64,000 nt of DNA, from NCBI RefSeq assembly GCF_023721415.1, contig NZ_JAMQVC010000003.1, positions 186,001 to 250,000 of the forward strand, given 5' to 3'. Within the stretch, counting starts at the first letter, position 1. Every line of letters starts with the position of its first letter. This document shows positions 36,701 to 44,307 of this stretch, piece after piece. Made by a program: the position numbers and the translations under genes. Below the pieces are notes generated by a model. The model had not been told where the DNA came from. It made no database searches and was given only the letters and a program-made list of their open reading frames with translations. Source of the stretch: Galbibacter mesophilus (lineage in GTDB: Bacteria; Bacteroidota; Bacteroidia; Flavobacteriales; Flavobacteriaceae).

Positions 36701-39587
36701 GGAAACGCTAACGACATTCGAACAGGCAACGGGTACGGGCATCATTACCTACACGGACGAGGAATCGAACGATTTTACGGCCAACGTAACCAGCACGGAC
36801 GCAGACAACCTATTGACCACGGGTGCTGACGGCGGTTCCTATTTGGATTCGCTTGCGGTACAGGGCGTTGAAACCTTGACAAGTTTGGCCTCAGGTGCTG
36901 GCGCAACGCTGGATTATACGGATGAGGATGGGGTAATCAATAATGTCGATCTTTCTGGAACCATAGCTGCCGGTGAAACAACCACTACATTTGTTCAGGT
37001 TCCGACTACTGGGGTAATTACCTATATCAATGAAGATAATGCTTCAGCCACGGCCAACGTAACCAGCACGGACGCAGACAACCTATTGACCACGGGCGCT
37101 GACGGCGGTTCATTTTTGGATTCACTTGCGGTGCAGGGCGCGGAAACGCTGACGACATTCGAACAGGCTTCCGGTACGGGCATCATCACCTACACGGATG
37201 AGGAATCGACTTCTTTTACGGCGAATGTTATCAGTACGGATGCCAACAATATTTTGACGACAGGAACGGACGGCGGTTCTTTCTTGGATTCGCTTGCGGT
37301 GCAGGGCGCGGAAACACTGACGACATTTGAACAGGCTTCCGGTACGGGCATCATTACCTATACGGACGAGGAATCGATTTCTTTTACTGCCAACGTAACC
37401 AGCACGGATGCGGACAACCTTCTGACCACAGGCGCTGACGGAGGTTCTTTTCTGGACTCACTTGCGGTACAGGGCGCGGAAACGTTAACAACATTCGAAC
37501 AGGCTTCCGGTACGGGCATCATCACCTACACTGATGAGGAGGCAAACCCATTCACGGCCAACGTCACGAGCACTGATGCTGATAACCTTTTGACCACGGG
37601 CGCTGACGGAGGTTCCTATTTGGATTCGCTCGCGGTACAGGGCGTGGAAACACTAACGACATTCGAACAGACTTCCGGTACGGGCGTCATCACCTACACG
37701 GATGAGGAATCGACTCCTTTTACGGCCAACGTAACCAGTACAGATGCTGACAACCTTCTAACCACGGGCGCTGACGGTGGTTCTTTCCTGGATTCGCTTG
37801 CGGTGCAGGGTGCAGAAACGCTTACGACATTTGAACAGGCTTCCGGTACGGGAATTATCACCTATACTGATGAAGAATCCAACGACTTTACGGCAAACGT
37901 TACCAGTACGGACGCAAACAACCTTTTGACTACCGGCGCTGACGGAGGTTCTTTCTTGGACTCTCTTGCGGTACAGGGCGTGGAGACTTTGACAAGTTTG
38001 GCATCAGGTGCTGGCGCAACGCTGGATTATACCGATGAGGATGGGGTAATCAATAATGTCGATCTTTCTGGGGCAATAGCTGCCGGTGAAACGACCACTA
38101 CATTTGTTCAGGTTCCGACTACTGGGGTAATTACCTATATCAATGAAGATAATACTTCAACCACGGCCAATGTTACCAGCACGGATACGGGGAACCTTTT
38201 GATCACGGGAACTGATGGAGGTTCTTATCTGGATTCGCTTGCGGTACAGGGCGCAGAGACACTGACGACATTCGAACAGGCCTCTGGCACAGGAATTATC
38301 ACCTATACTGATGAAGAATCGAACGATTTTACGGCGAACGTCACCAGTACGGATGCGGACAACCTTTTGACCACAGGCGCTGACGGTGGTTCCTATTTGG
38401 ACTCTCTTGCGGTGCAGGGTGCAGAAACGCTTACGACATTTGAACAGGCTTCCGGTACGGGAATTATCACTTACACCGATGAGGAGGCAAACCCATTCAC
38501 GGCGAATGTCACCAGCACGGACGCAGACAACCTCTTGACCACGGGCGCTGACGGAGGTTCTTTCTTGGACTCTCTTGCGGTACAGGGCGTGGAGACCTTG
38601 ACAAGTTTGGCCTCAGGAGCTGGCGCAACGCTGGATTATACCGATGAAGATGGGGTAACCAATAATGTCGATCTTTCTGGAACCATAGCTGCCGGTGAAA
38701 CGACCACTACATTTGTTCAGGTTCCGACTACGGGGGTAATAACCTATATCAATGAAGATAATACTTCGGTAACGGCCAATGTTACCAGCACCGACCTGGA
38801 TAATCTTCTGACTACGGGCGCTGATGGAGGTTCTTATTTGGATTCTCTGGCTATTCAAGCGACTCAGACTTTAACTTCATTAACTTACGATGGTTCTACT
38901 CAAGCCTTAATATATACGGATGAAAATGGAGATCCAACGGAGTTTGAGTTAGTGGATTTGGTAGGGGAAGCCCAAACACTTACAACATTGGAGGTTAATG
39001 AAGCGAATACTACACTAGATTATTTTGATGAAAATGGAAACTTAAATGTTTTAAATCTAACACCATTAATAGAAGAACCATGGTTCAGTGTTGATACAGG
39101 AGTTGGAGCAACTTTAAACACAGAGAATATTTATACTCAAGGATGGGTTGGTATTGGATTTGACGAGCCCAACGATCCATCTATTGCGCCAAATGAAAAG
39201 TTAAGGGTAAATGGGGCTATTACCACAGTAAATAGCTATTATGCAGACTATGTTTTTGAAAGTTACTTCCATGGGTTTTCCAATATTAAAGAAGACTATA
39301 AATTCAAGTCGTTGCCAGAAATAGAAAAGTTTATTTCAATAAACAAGCATCTTCCGGGTATTACACCTATTTCCCATCTTCAGAAAACAAATAGTGGTTA
39401 TGCTTTCAATATGTCTGAATTATCCATTCAGCTATTAGAGAAAACCGAAGAACTCTACCTTCATATTATCGAACTCAATAAAGAGTTGAAAAGTAAGGAA
39501 ACAAAAATAAAGGAATTGGAAACATACACTAAAAGCTTGGACGAAAGACTTAAAAAACTTGAACGGAAACTGCATGAAACAAATTAA
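33792..39587 (+). CDS. giant repeat-containing surface fibre-like protein
   Basis: A 1931-residue protein with a signal peptide (ILLLTAVIFSFVSYSYSQ). Residues 20-100 are a small head domain (NSAQLDIVAADKGLLIPRV, then GLLVYNTATNS) seen in Bacteroidota fibre-like proteins. A variable and then highly regular repeat region fills about residues 139-1690: two 74-residue units, two 142-residue units and eleven 56-residue plus three 91-residue units. The end (about 1800-1931) is LRVNGAITTVNSYYADYVFE, INKHLPGITPISHLQK and a Lys/Glu coiled coil, like the C-termini of tail-fibre-type proteins. No type IX sorting domain is visible. It is the first gene of a five-gene block with PorP/SprF and OmpA, suggesting an exported surface fibre or adhesin. 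Confidence 0.85.
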   Translation: MVKRILLLTAVIFSFVSYSYSQVGIGTLAPNNSAQLDIVAADKGLLIPRVALTATSDGQTITAGNVNGLLVYNTATNSDLQPGFYYWLGSSWKKVISSEDVEQLGGGNVVFDPDTEEFSYLDENGNNQVIDFDQLVKANETITTLADTDGDGTFTYTSEDGTVTDLPVPQAGIGDPNTSSTQGNPGDIYVDSSTGDIYTYNSTTNMWEQANPNETITTLADTDGDGTFTYTSEDGTVTNLPVPQAGIGDPNTSSTQGNPGDIYVDSSTGDIYTYNSTTNTWEQANPNETITSLVENPVGSGIYQYTSEDATATEINVIEDVITNATQIFNDPNVTTEVSNIVSASETLSPLINNNDGTYTYTDEDGTATSIDIVGDVTNNASSIFNDAGVLNEITSIVDSTETVTAFSLVQGTSPTDSGNFIFTDEDGVDTQIPLSSLISTTVPNGIFLGGDGLLLVPPPAGETTTTFTQDVSNGIITYTNEDLIPTTANITSADPNNILTTGTDGGSFLTATDITSAETNTTLEITAGELVYNNEDGDNANVPLISTDTPNDLSAGTDGGLLVDVAASETLTELTAGAGATLDYTDEAGITNNIDISGVIASGETTTLFAQDTGTGVVTYTDEESAPFTASVTSADANNILSTGTDGGSLLTATDITSAETNTTLGIAAGELVYNNEEGNNANVPLISTDTPNDLSAGTDGGLLVDVSASETLTTLSAGTGAFLDYVDENANTNNVDLSGVIAAGETTTTFAQVPATGVITYTNEDNTSTTANVTSTDADNLLTTGADGGSYLDSLAVQGAETLTTFEQASGTGIITYTDEESNPFTANVTSTDADNLLTTGADGGSYLDSLAVQGAETLTTFEQASGTGIITYTDEESTSFTANVISTDADNLLTTGADGGSFLDSLAVQGAETLTTFEQATGTGIITYTDEESNPFTANVTSTDADNLLTTGADGGSFLDSLAVQGAETLTTFEQATGTGIITYTDEESNDFTANVTSTDADNLLTTGADGGSYLDSLAVQGVETLTSLASGAGATLDYTDEDGVINNVDLSGTIAAGETTTTFVQVPTTGVITYINEDNASATANVTSTDADNLLTTGADGGSFLDSLAVQGAETLTTFEQASGTGIITYTDEESTSFTANVISTDANNILTTGTDGGSFLDSLAVQGAETLTTFEQASGTGIITYTDEESISFTANVTSTDADNLLTTGADGGSFLDSLAVQGAETLTTFEQASGTGIITYTDEEANPFTANVTSTDADNLLTTGADGGSYLDSLAVQGVETLTTFEQTSGTGVITYTDEESTPFTANVTSTDADNLLTTGADGGSFLDSLAVQGAETLTTFEQASGTGIITYTDEESNDFTANVTSTDANNLLTTGADGGSFLDSLAVQGVETLTSLASGAGATLDYTDEDGVINNVDLSGAIAAGETTTTFVQVPTTGVITYINEDNTSTTANVTSTDTGNLLITGTDGGSYLDSLAVQGAETLTTFEQASGTGIITYTDEESNDFTANVTSTDADNLLTTGADGGSYLDSLAVQGAETLTTFEQASGTGIITYTDEEANPFTANVTSTDADNLLTTGADGGSFLDSLAVQGVETLTSLASGAGATLDYTDEDGVTNNVDLSGTIAAGETTTTFVQVPTTGVITYINEDNTSVTANVTSTDLDNLLTTGADGGSYLDSLAIQATQTLTSLTYDGSTQALIYTDENGDPTEFELVDLVGEAQTLTTLEVNEANTTLDYFDENGNLNVLNLTPLIEEPWFSVDTGVGATLNTENIYTQGWVGIGFDEPNDPSIAPNEKLRVNGAITTVNSYYADYVFESYFHGFSNIKEDYKFKSLPEIEKFISINKHLPGITPISHLQKTNSGYAFNMSELSIQLLEKTEELYLHIIELNKELKSKETKIKELETYTKSLDERLKKLERKLHETN
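34206..34649 (+). repeat. two tandem 222-bp coding units
   Basis: Two 74-codon units (34206-34427 and 34428-34649) are nearly identical at both DNA and protein level. Each has an Asp-rich piece (ADTDGDGTFTYTSEDG) and a GDIYVDSSTGDIYTYNSTT stretch, a sequence type common in Bacteroidota fibre proteins. A third unit starts but diverges at once. Confidence 0.85.
35178..36029 (+). repeat. two tandem 426-bp coding units
   Basis: Two 142-codon units (35178-35603 and 35604-36029) share TNTTL.I.AGELVYNNE and STDTPNDLSAGTDGGLLVDV. They are more diverged than the units that follow and look like the ancestral form from which the 273-bp unit was trimmed. Confidence 0.8.
36195..38861 (+). repeat. hierarchical array of 168-bp and 273-bp coding units
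   Basis: The order is four 168-bp units, one 273-bp, five 168-bp, one 273-bp, two 168-bp, one 273-bp, with exact arithmetic from 36195 to 38861. The 56-residue unit reads A/V-ETLTTFEQASGTGIITY, a TANVTSTDADNLLTTGADGG core and YLDSLAVQG; the 91-residue unit replaces its first part by ETLTSLASGAGATLDYTDEDG and a linker ending in the same core. The DNA is clearly richer in G and C than its surroundings, with GCGG and ACGG strings. Confidence 0.92.
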
Positions 39588-39633
39588 TTTTTATTTCAGT
39601 GAAGTAGTATCAATCCAAAATTCAATGAATGCC

Positions 39634-42024
39634 ATGAATAAAAGAAATACCAATATTATGAAAGTTGTCATTGCATCTTTTTTCTGTTTATTATTAATGA
39701 ATCCTATTCTTGGGCAGGTAAATATGACTAAAGTAAAAGATGCCTCGGTTTCTGGATCGGCAAGAACACCTGTTCCAGGTGCTGTTATGGAGCTTGAAAG
39801 TGTAACTAAGGGTTTTCTAACTCCGCGAATGACTACTGGTCAACGTGATGCTATTCCGGCAGCGAATAGAACCGATGGACTACTTATATTTAATACCACT
39901 TCTGGGTGTTTCAATTATTGGAGTGCAGACCAAGACGATTGGCTCTCGATATGTGGAACGCCACCGCCAGCAGTTTTTGATATTACTGATTGCAGTAATG
40001 TTGAAGCCAATGGAGTTTATTCGCAAGGAGAAACCTTGGACGCTTCTAATTTCTTGACGGTTCCCGTAACTGTAACACAGGCTGGAACTTATAACTTTTC
40101 AGCCACCACCGACAATGGTTATTATTTTAATTTAGAAGGTTCTTTTCCTTCAGCGGGGAATTATGTGTTGAATGTTCCTGGAACTGGAACACCTAGTAGA
40201 GCAATTCCGCCAGGAGATGCGCTATCTATTTCTCTTAACGGTCAGGATAATACATGTTCTATAACCATACTTATAGCTCCAGCAGATGTGCTTTATTCAT
40301 TAGCTTGTGCTGCCCCGGCTCCAGTTGTAGAAGGAGGTTATTTTAGAGGAATCCCTTTGGATAATACTAATACAATAACGCTTCAGGTTGATGTAACAAA
40401 TGTTGGTTTTTGGAGCGTTAGCTCTACTACAGTAAATGGTTATTCGTTTAGTGGTTCTGGTACATTTACAAATTCAGGGATACAGGATATTGTATTATTA
40501 GGAACGGGAACTCCTGAAAGTTCTGGAGTGAATTCATTTGACATTGTATCTAATTCTTCTGATGGTGCCTCATGTACGGGAATTCAAGTTACTGTAGAAA
40601 GTGTTGCGTACACAATTGATTGTGCATCAGCAACTCCCGAAGGAGTGTATACCGAAGATGTGGCAACTACATCTGCTAACACTATATCATTACCAATTAA
40701 TGTTACGGCTACTGGAGAAACAGAAATTACTACAGATAGTGTAGACGGACTTTCATTTTCTTCAGGACCAATTACCTTATCCGCCTTGGGAGCTCAAACC
40801 GTTACTTTAAACGCAACGGGAACACCCACGAGTGACGGCACTAAAACATTTACTGTGTCCGGAACTCCGGGTGGAGATGCTACTTGTACAGTAGATGTAA
40901 CGGTAGCGCCGCAACCTGTAGCGTTTAGTCTTAATTGTGGAAGTATAACAGAAGCTGGAGATTACGCTCCTGGAATTGCAATGACAGCCTCGAATACGTT
41001 GACGGTGGGGGTTAATGTAACGTACGTTGGTGATTATACTATTTCTACAAATACAGTGAACGGTGTTAGTTTTTCGGGAACGGGAACTTTTGCAACCACT
41101 GGAGCCCAAAACGTAATACTTACGGCGACAGGAACACCAACCGATGGAGGAACTTTTGATTATACACTTACTTCCAATAGTGCTTCGGGAACCACTATGT
41201 GTGCAACAGATGTTCTATTCATTTACCGACAAATGAATGTCTTGGGCTTGGGTGGTGGTATTTATCAGCCTGCTAGTTCTGGCACAGGAAATACTTCCCG
41301 TGCGTTATTGGCTTCTAGTGCTAACTTTAGTGCTACGGGTACCATACCTGTAGAAGGCTTCAATATTATAAATGGAAATAATAATCAAGGTAATACCTTA
41401 CGGGATTTAATTAATAATAATAATATAGATATTGTAGTGATTGGATTTGATTACCGACCGAACGCAGATTCAAGAACTATTTTAAATGATTTTGTTCAAA
41501 ATAAATTAGGCGTTCTAATTCATTCCCAAGAGAATGACACAGGCAGTCATGAGTCATTAATAACGCTTATTTGTGGAGGAAATGTAACTGTTTCCGAGGC
41601 AAATTCAACTTCAGTAATGAACGTTTCCAATTTGCCTGGACAACCAATTCTTAACGGTCCTTTTGGAGATACCGCTGGATTAGCAACGGGAGGGGATTTA
41701 AACAATTCTAGTTATTTTGAGAATTTACCATCGACGGTGACTTCTTTGGCATCTAATGGGAATGATTCCTCTAGGTCTTGGATGTTTGTACATAATACTC
41801 TTGGTTATATGTCAATAGGAGACTCAGGTTGGACAGCTGGGGACGCCACTAATAGCAGTAATAATATTTGGCCTGCAAGAATTTCCTCAATTGGGGTTCC
41901 TCAACCAAAACCAGGTTATGGTAGTGGTGTTACCGTTTATAACAGCCTTATTTACGCAAATGCTATGGCATGGGCCATTGAATATGCGCAGGCTAATACA
42001 GATGTAAATTATGTTATACCATAA
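39634..42024 (+). CDS. surface protein with Ig-like repeats and a ThuA/GATase-like C-terminal domain
   Basis: From the ATG at 39634 it has 796 residues; a longer frame opens at 39559 inside the preceding gene, but MNKRNTNIMKVVIASFFCLLL at 39634 starts at the signal peptide. A head domain resembling that of the giant protein follows (GAVMELESVTKGFLTPRM, then GLLIFNTTSGCFNYW). Next come four repeats of about 105 residues, each beginning with a Cys (DCSN, ACAAP, DCASA, NCGSI) and each with NG.SF..G..F....Q.V.L.GTGTP. The last about 230 residues resemble a class I glutamine-amidotransferase or ThuA-like fold: IDIVVIGFDYRPNADSRTIL and LGVLIHSQENDTGSHES. It is the second gene of the surface locus. 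Confidence 0.8.
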   Translation: MNKRNTNIMKVVIASFFCLLLMNPILGQVNMTKVKDASVSGSARTPVPGAVMELESVTKGFLTPRMTTGQRDAIPAANRTDGLLIFNTTSGCFNYWSADQDDWLSICGTPPPAVFDITDCSNVEANGVYSQGETLDASNFLTVPVTVTQAGTYNFSATTDNGYYFNLEGSFPSAGNYVLNVPGTGTPSRAIPPGDALSISLNGQDNTCSITILIAPADVLYSLACAAPAPVVEGGYFRGIPLDNTNTITLQVDVTNVGFWSVSSTTVNGYSFSGSGTFTNSGIQDIVLLGTGTPESSGVNSFDIVSNSSDGASCTGIQVTVESVAYTIDCASATPEGVYTEDVATTSANTISLPINVTATGETEITTDSVDGLSFSSGPITLSALGAQTVTLNATGTPTSDGTKTFTVSGTPGGDATCTVDVTVAPQPVAFSLNCGSITEAGDYAPGIAMTASNTLTVGVNVTYVGDYTISTNTVNGVSFSGTGTFATTGAQNVILTATGTPTDGGTFDYTLTSNSASGTTMCATDVLFIYRQMNVLGLGGGIYQPASSGTGNTSRALLASSANFSATGTIPVEGFNIINGNNNQGNTLRDLINNNNIDIVVIGFDYRPNADSRTILNDFVQNKLGVLIHSQENDTGSHESLITLICGGNVTVSEANSTSVMNVSNLPGQPILNGPFGDTAGLATGGDLNNSSYFENLPSTVTSLASNGNDSSRSWMFVHNTLGYMSIGDSGWTAGDATNSSNNIWPARISSIGVPQPKPGYGSGVTVYNSLIYANAMAWAIEYAQANTDVNYVIP

Positions 42025-42052
42025 AAATAAAATCGTAATCTGCTGAAAGAAT

Positions 42053-43342
42053 ATGTTGTATTGTAAAAATTTAAGACTATCAGTTGGGATTTTGATTTGT
42101 TTTTTCTTCTCAGAATTAACAGGCCAAACCATCAATACGGGTGAAATGGCTGTCATGCCTAATACTCAAATGGTAGTCTTTGAAGATTTTTACAATCAAA
42201 ATGCAGGTGAATTATATAATGACGGGGAACTTCATTTTAAGTCGTCTTTTACGAATGATGCTGTTTTTGATTATCTGGATGGCGGACTCACGGCTTTTAA
42301 CGGCGCTGGTGTACAACGTATAACCGGAGCCAATGAGAGTTATTTTTACGACATTTTGTTCAGTAATAATAGCGGTTTATTAAGTAGTGGAAATAATGCT
42401 TCTTTTGAATTGGAGGGGTTGATAAGTATCGCCAATCTGGCAACATTCGATGCAGGAATAGTAAACAATGACGATTTTGGTGGCACCATTTCTTTTGAAG
42501 AAAATGCTTCCCATGAAAATGCTTCTGATAATAGTTTTGTAGATGGTTTTGTTTCTAAAGCTCCTTCAGGATTTTTTAGATATCCTATTGGTGATGATTC
42601 TTTTTACCGACAATTGGATGTTACTCCTAGCAACAGTACTTCCGCAGCCATCAGTACAAAATATACTTTACGTAATTCCGATGATGTCTACAGTCACGAT
42701 GATCGGGATCCAGGGATAGATTTTATAGACGATCAAGAATATTGGGAAATAACTGGGTTGTCAGGTGATGAGGCTTTAATTACCATTTTTTGGAGGGATG
42801 AAACAACTTCAACTACCATTTTAAATGAAATACCTGAGAGTTTAACTATTGTTTATTATGATTCTCAAATTCAAACTTGGGTTGACTTGATTGGCTTGCC
42901 AGGGTCTGAGCCTAATTCATTAACGGCTACGGCAAGCTCTGATGGGCTTTATGCTTTGGCTATTACAGCCTTTGATCCTGCGCCACCACCGGCACCCGAA
43001 TGTGGAAATATTACTATACACAATGCTATTTCTCCCAATAATGACGGTATGAACGATTTTTTTAAAGTGGAAAGGGAAAATGAAGAAGATTGCGATTATA
43101 CCAATCCTATTAGTGTTAAGATTTTCAATAGGTGGGGCATATTGGTTTTCGAAAGTGATAATTACGGAACGGACATTGGAGGTGACGTTTTTAAAGGGTA
43201 TTCGGAAGGACGTGCAACTTTAAATAAAAATGAATTGTTGCCAACAGGAACCTATTATTACATAATGCAATTTAGTTACGAAGGTGATGGGGAAACGCAA
43301 GTATACAATGAATCGGGCTATTTGTATTTAACCTCTGATTAA
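42053..43342 (+). CDS. protein with gliding-type (type IX, type B) C-terminal sorting domain
   Basis: A 429-residue exported protein. The signal peptide is SVGILICFFFSELTGQT. The central part (about 30-320) is a beta-rich region with no known name, containing GELYNDGELHFKSSF and SPSGFFRYPIGD-type text (KAPSGFFRYPIGDD). The C-terminal about 90 residues are the gliding-motility-associated domain: NAISPNNDGMNDFFKVE, SVKIFNRWGILVFESDNY and LLPTGTYYYIMQF. Such domains target proteins to the type IX secretion system and need a PorP/SprF partner, which is the next gene (22 bp downstream). Confidence 0.92.
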   Translation: MLYCKNLRLSVGILICFFFSELTGQTINTGEMAVMPNTQMVVFEDFYNQNAGELYNDGELHFKSSFTNDAVFDYLDGGLTAFNGAGVQRITGANESYFYDILFSNNSGLLSSGNNASFELEGLISIANLATFDAGIVNNDDFGGTISFEENASHENASDNSFVDGFVSKAPSGFFRYPIGDDSFYRQLDVTPSNSTSAAISTKYTLRNSDDVYSHDDRDPGIDFIDDQEYWEITGLSGDEALITIFWRDETTSTTILNEIPESLTIVYYDSQIQTWVDLIGLPGSEPNSLTATASSDGLYALAITAFDPAPPPAPECGNITIHNAISPNNDGMNDFFKVERENEEDCDYTNPISVKIFNRWGILVFESDNYGTDIGGDVFKGYSEGRATLNKNELLPTGTYYYIMQFSYEGDGETQVYNESGYLYLTSD

Positions 43343-43363
43343 AAGGAGTTAAACCATAAAAAC

Positions 43364-44293
43364 ATGAATTATCCAATACGACTTTTAATTATAATCATTT
43401 CATTCCCAATCTATTTGGCAACTTTTTCTGTGGCATACGGTCAACAAAATTCCCAGTACACGCAATACATGTATAATACAATTACTATTAATCCTGCGTA
43501 TGCGGGGAGTAGGGGAATGTTGAGTCTAAATGGGTTGTACCGTTCGCAATGGGTAGGTTTAGATGGAGCTCCCGAAACCATGAACTTCTCCGCCAATACA
43601 CCTGTTGGCGTTGGCAAAGTGGGGCTGGGGTTAAGTTTCGTAAACGATAGAATTGGACCTACGGAAAGTTATTGGGTGGCGGCAGATTTTGCGTATACCA
43701 TTCGGCCAAACGATGTGTTAAAGCTTTCTTTCGGGTTAAAAGGTGGATTGAATTCCTATAATTTGGATGTCGATAAATTGAATCCTGATACTTCCTTAGA
43801 CCCGAACCTTTTCAATATCAATAAAATTTCCGCCATTATCGGGTTTGGGTTTTATTTACATACCGAAAAATGGTATGTAGGATTGTCTTCGCCCAACGTT
43901 TTAGAAACAAGGTATTATGATGATGTTGCCACCTCCACAGCTTCAGAAAGAGCACATTTTTACTTGATTGGAGGTTATGTTTTTGACTTGGGAAGCAGTG
44001 TGAAATTTAAGCCTGCACTTCTAACGAAAGCCTCATCAGGATCCCCTTTATCAGTAGATTTATCAGCAAATTTTCTGTTCAATGATAAATTCACCTTGGG
44101 AGCTGCCTATCGGTGGGGTGCGGCCATAAGTGGATTAGCGGCTTTTCAAATTTCCGACCAACTTATGATAGGCTATGCATACGACTACGATACCACAGAA
44201 CTTGGGAATTATAATTCGGGTTCCCATGAAATTATTCTAAGGTTTGAATTTGGAAGAACGGTGCGACGCGTTGTGAGTCCGAGATTTTTCTAA
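43364..44293 (+). CDS. PorP/SprF family type IX secretion outer-membrane protein
   Basis: A 309-residue outer-membrane beta-barrel of the PorP/SprF family. The signal peptide is LLIIIISFPIYLATFSVAYGQ, followed by the family signature QQNSQYTQYMYNTITINPAYAGSRG, then YRSQWVGLDGAPETMNFSA and GKVGLGLSFVNDRIGPTES. SprF and PorP guide proteins with type B C-terminal domains to the surface. It stands between the sorting-domain protein and the OmpA protein, 15 bp and 22 bp from them, so the operon couples cargo, guide and anchor. It ends SPRFF, with the terminal Phe of outer-membrane proteins. Confidence 0.95.
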   Translation: MNYPIRLLIIIISFPIYLATFSVAYGQQNSQYTQYMYNTITINPAYAGSRGMLSLNGLYRSQWVGLDGAPETMNFSANTPVGVGKVGLGLSFVNDRIGPTESYWVAADFAYTIRPNDVLKLSFGLKGGLNSYNLDVDKLNPDTSLDPNLFNINKISAIIGFGFYLHTEKWYVGLSSPNVLETRYYDDVATSTASERAHFYLIGGYVFDLGSSVKFKPALLTKASSGSPLSVDLSANFLFNDKFTLGAAYRWGAAISGLAAFQISDQLMIGYAYDYDTTELGNYNSGSHEIILRFEFGRTVRRVVSPRFF

Positions 44294-44307
44294 CAAAGCA
44301 TGAAATT

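Noticed and set aside
36195-38861. CRISPR-like regular repeats
   Set aside because: Units are contiguous without spacers, in frame and 168 or 273 bp long, so they are coding repeats. No cas gene is near.
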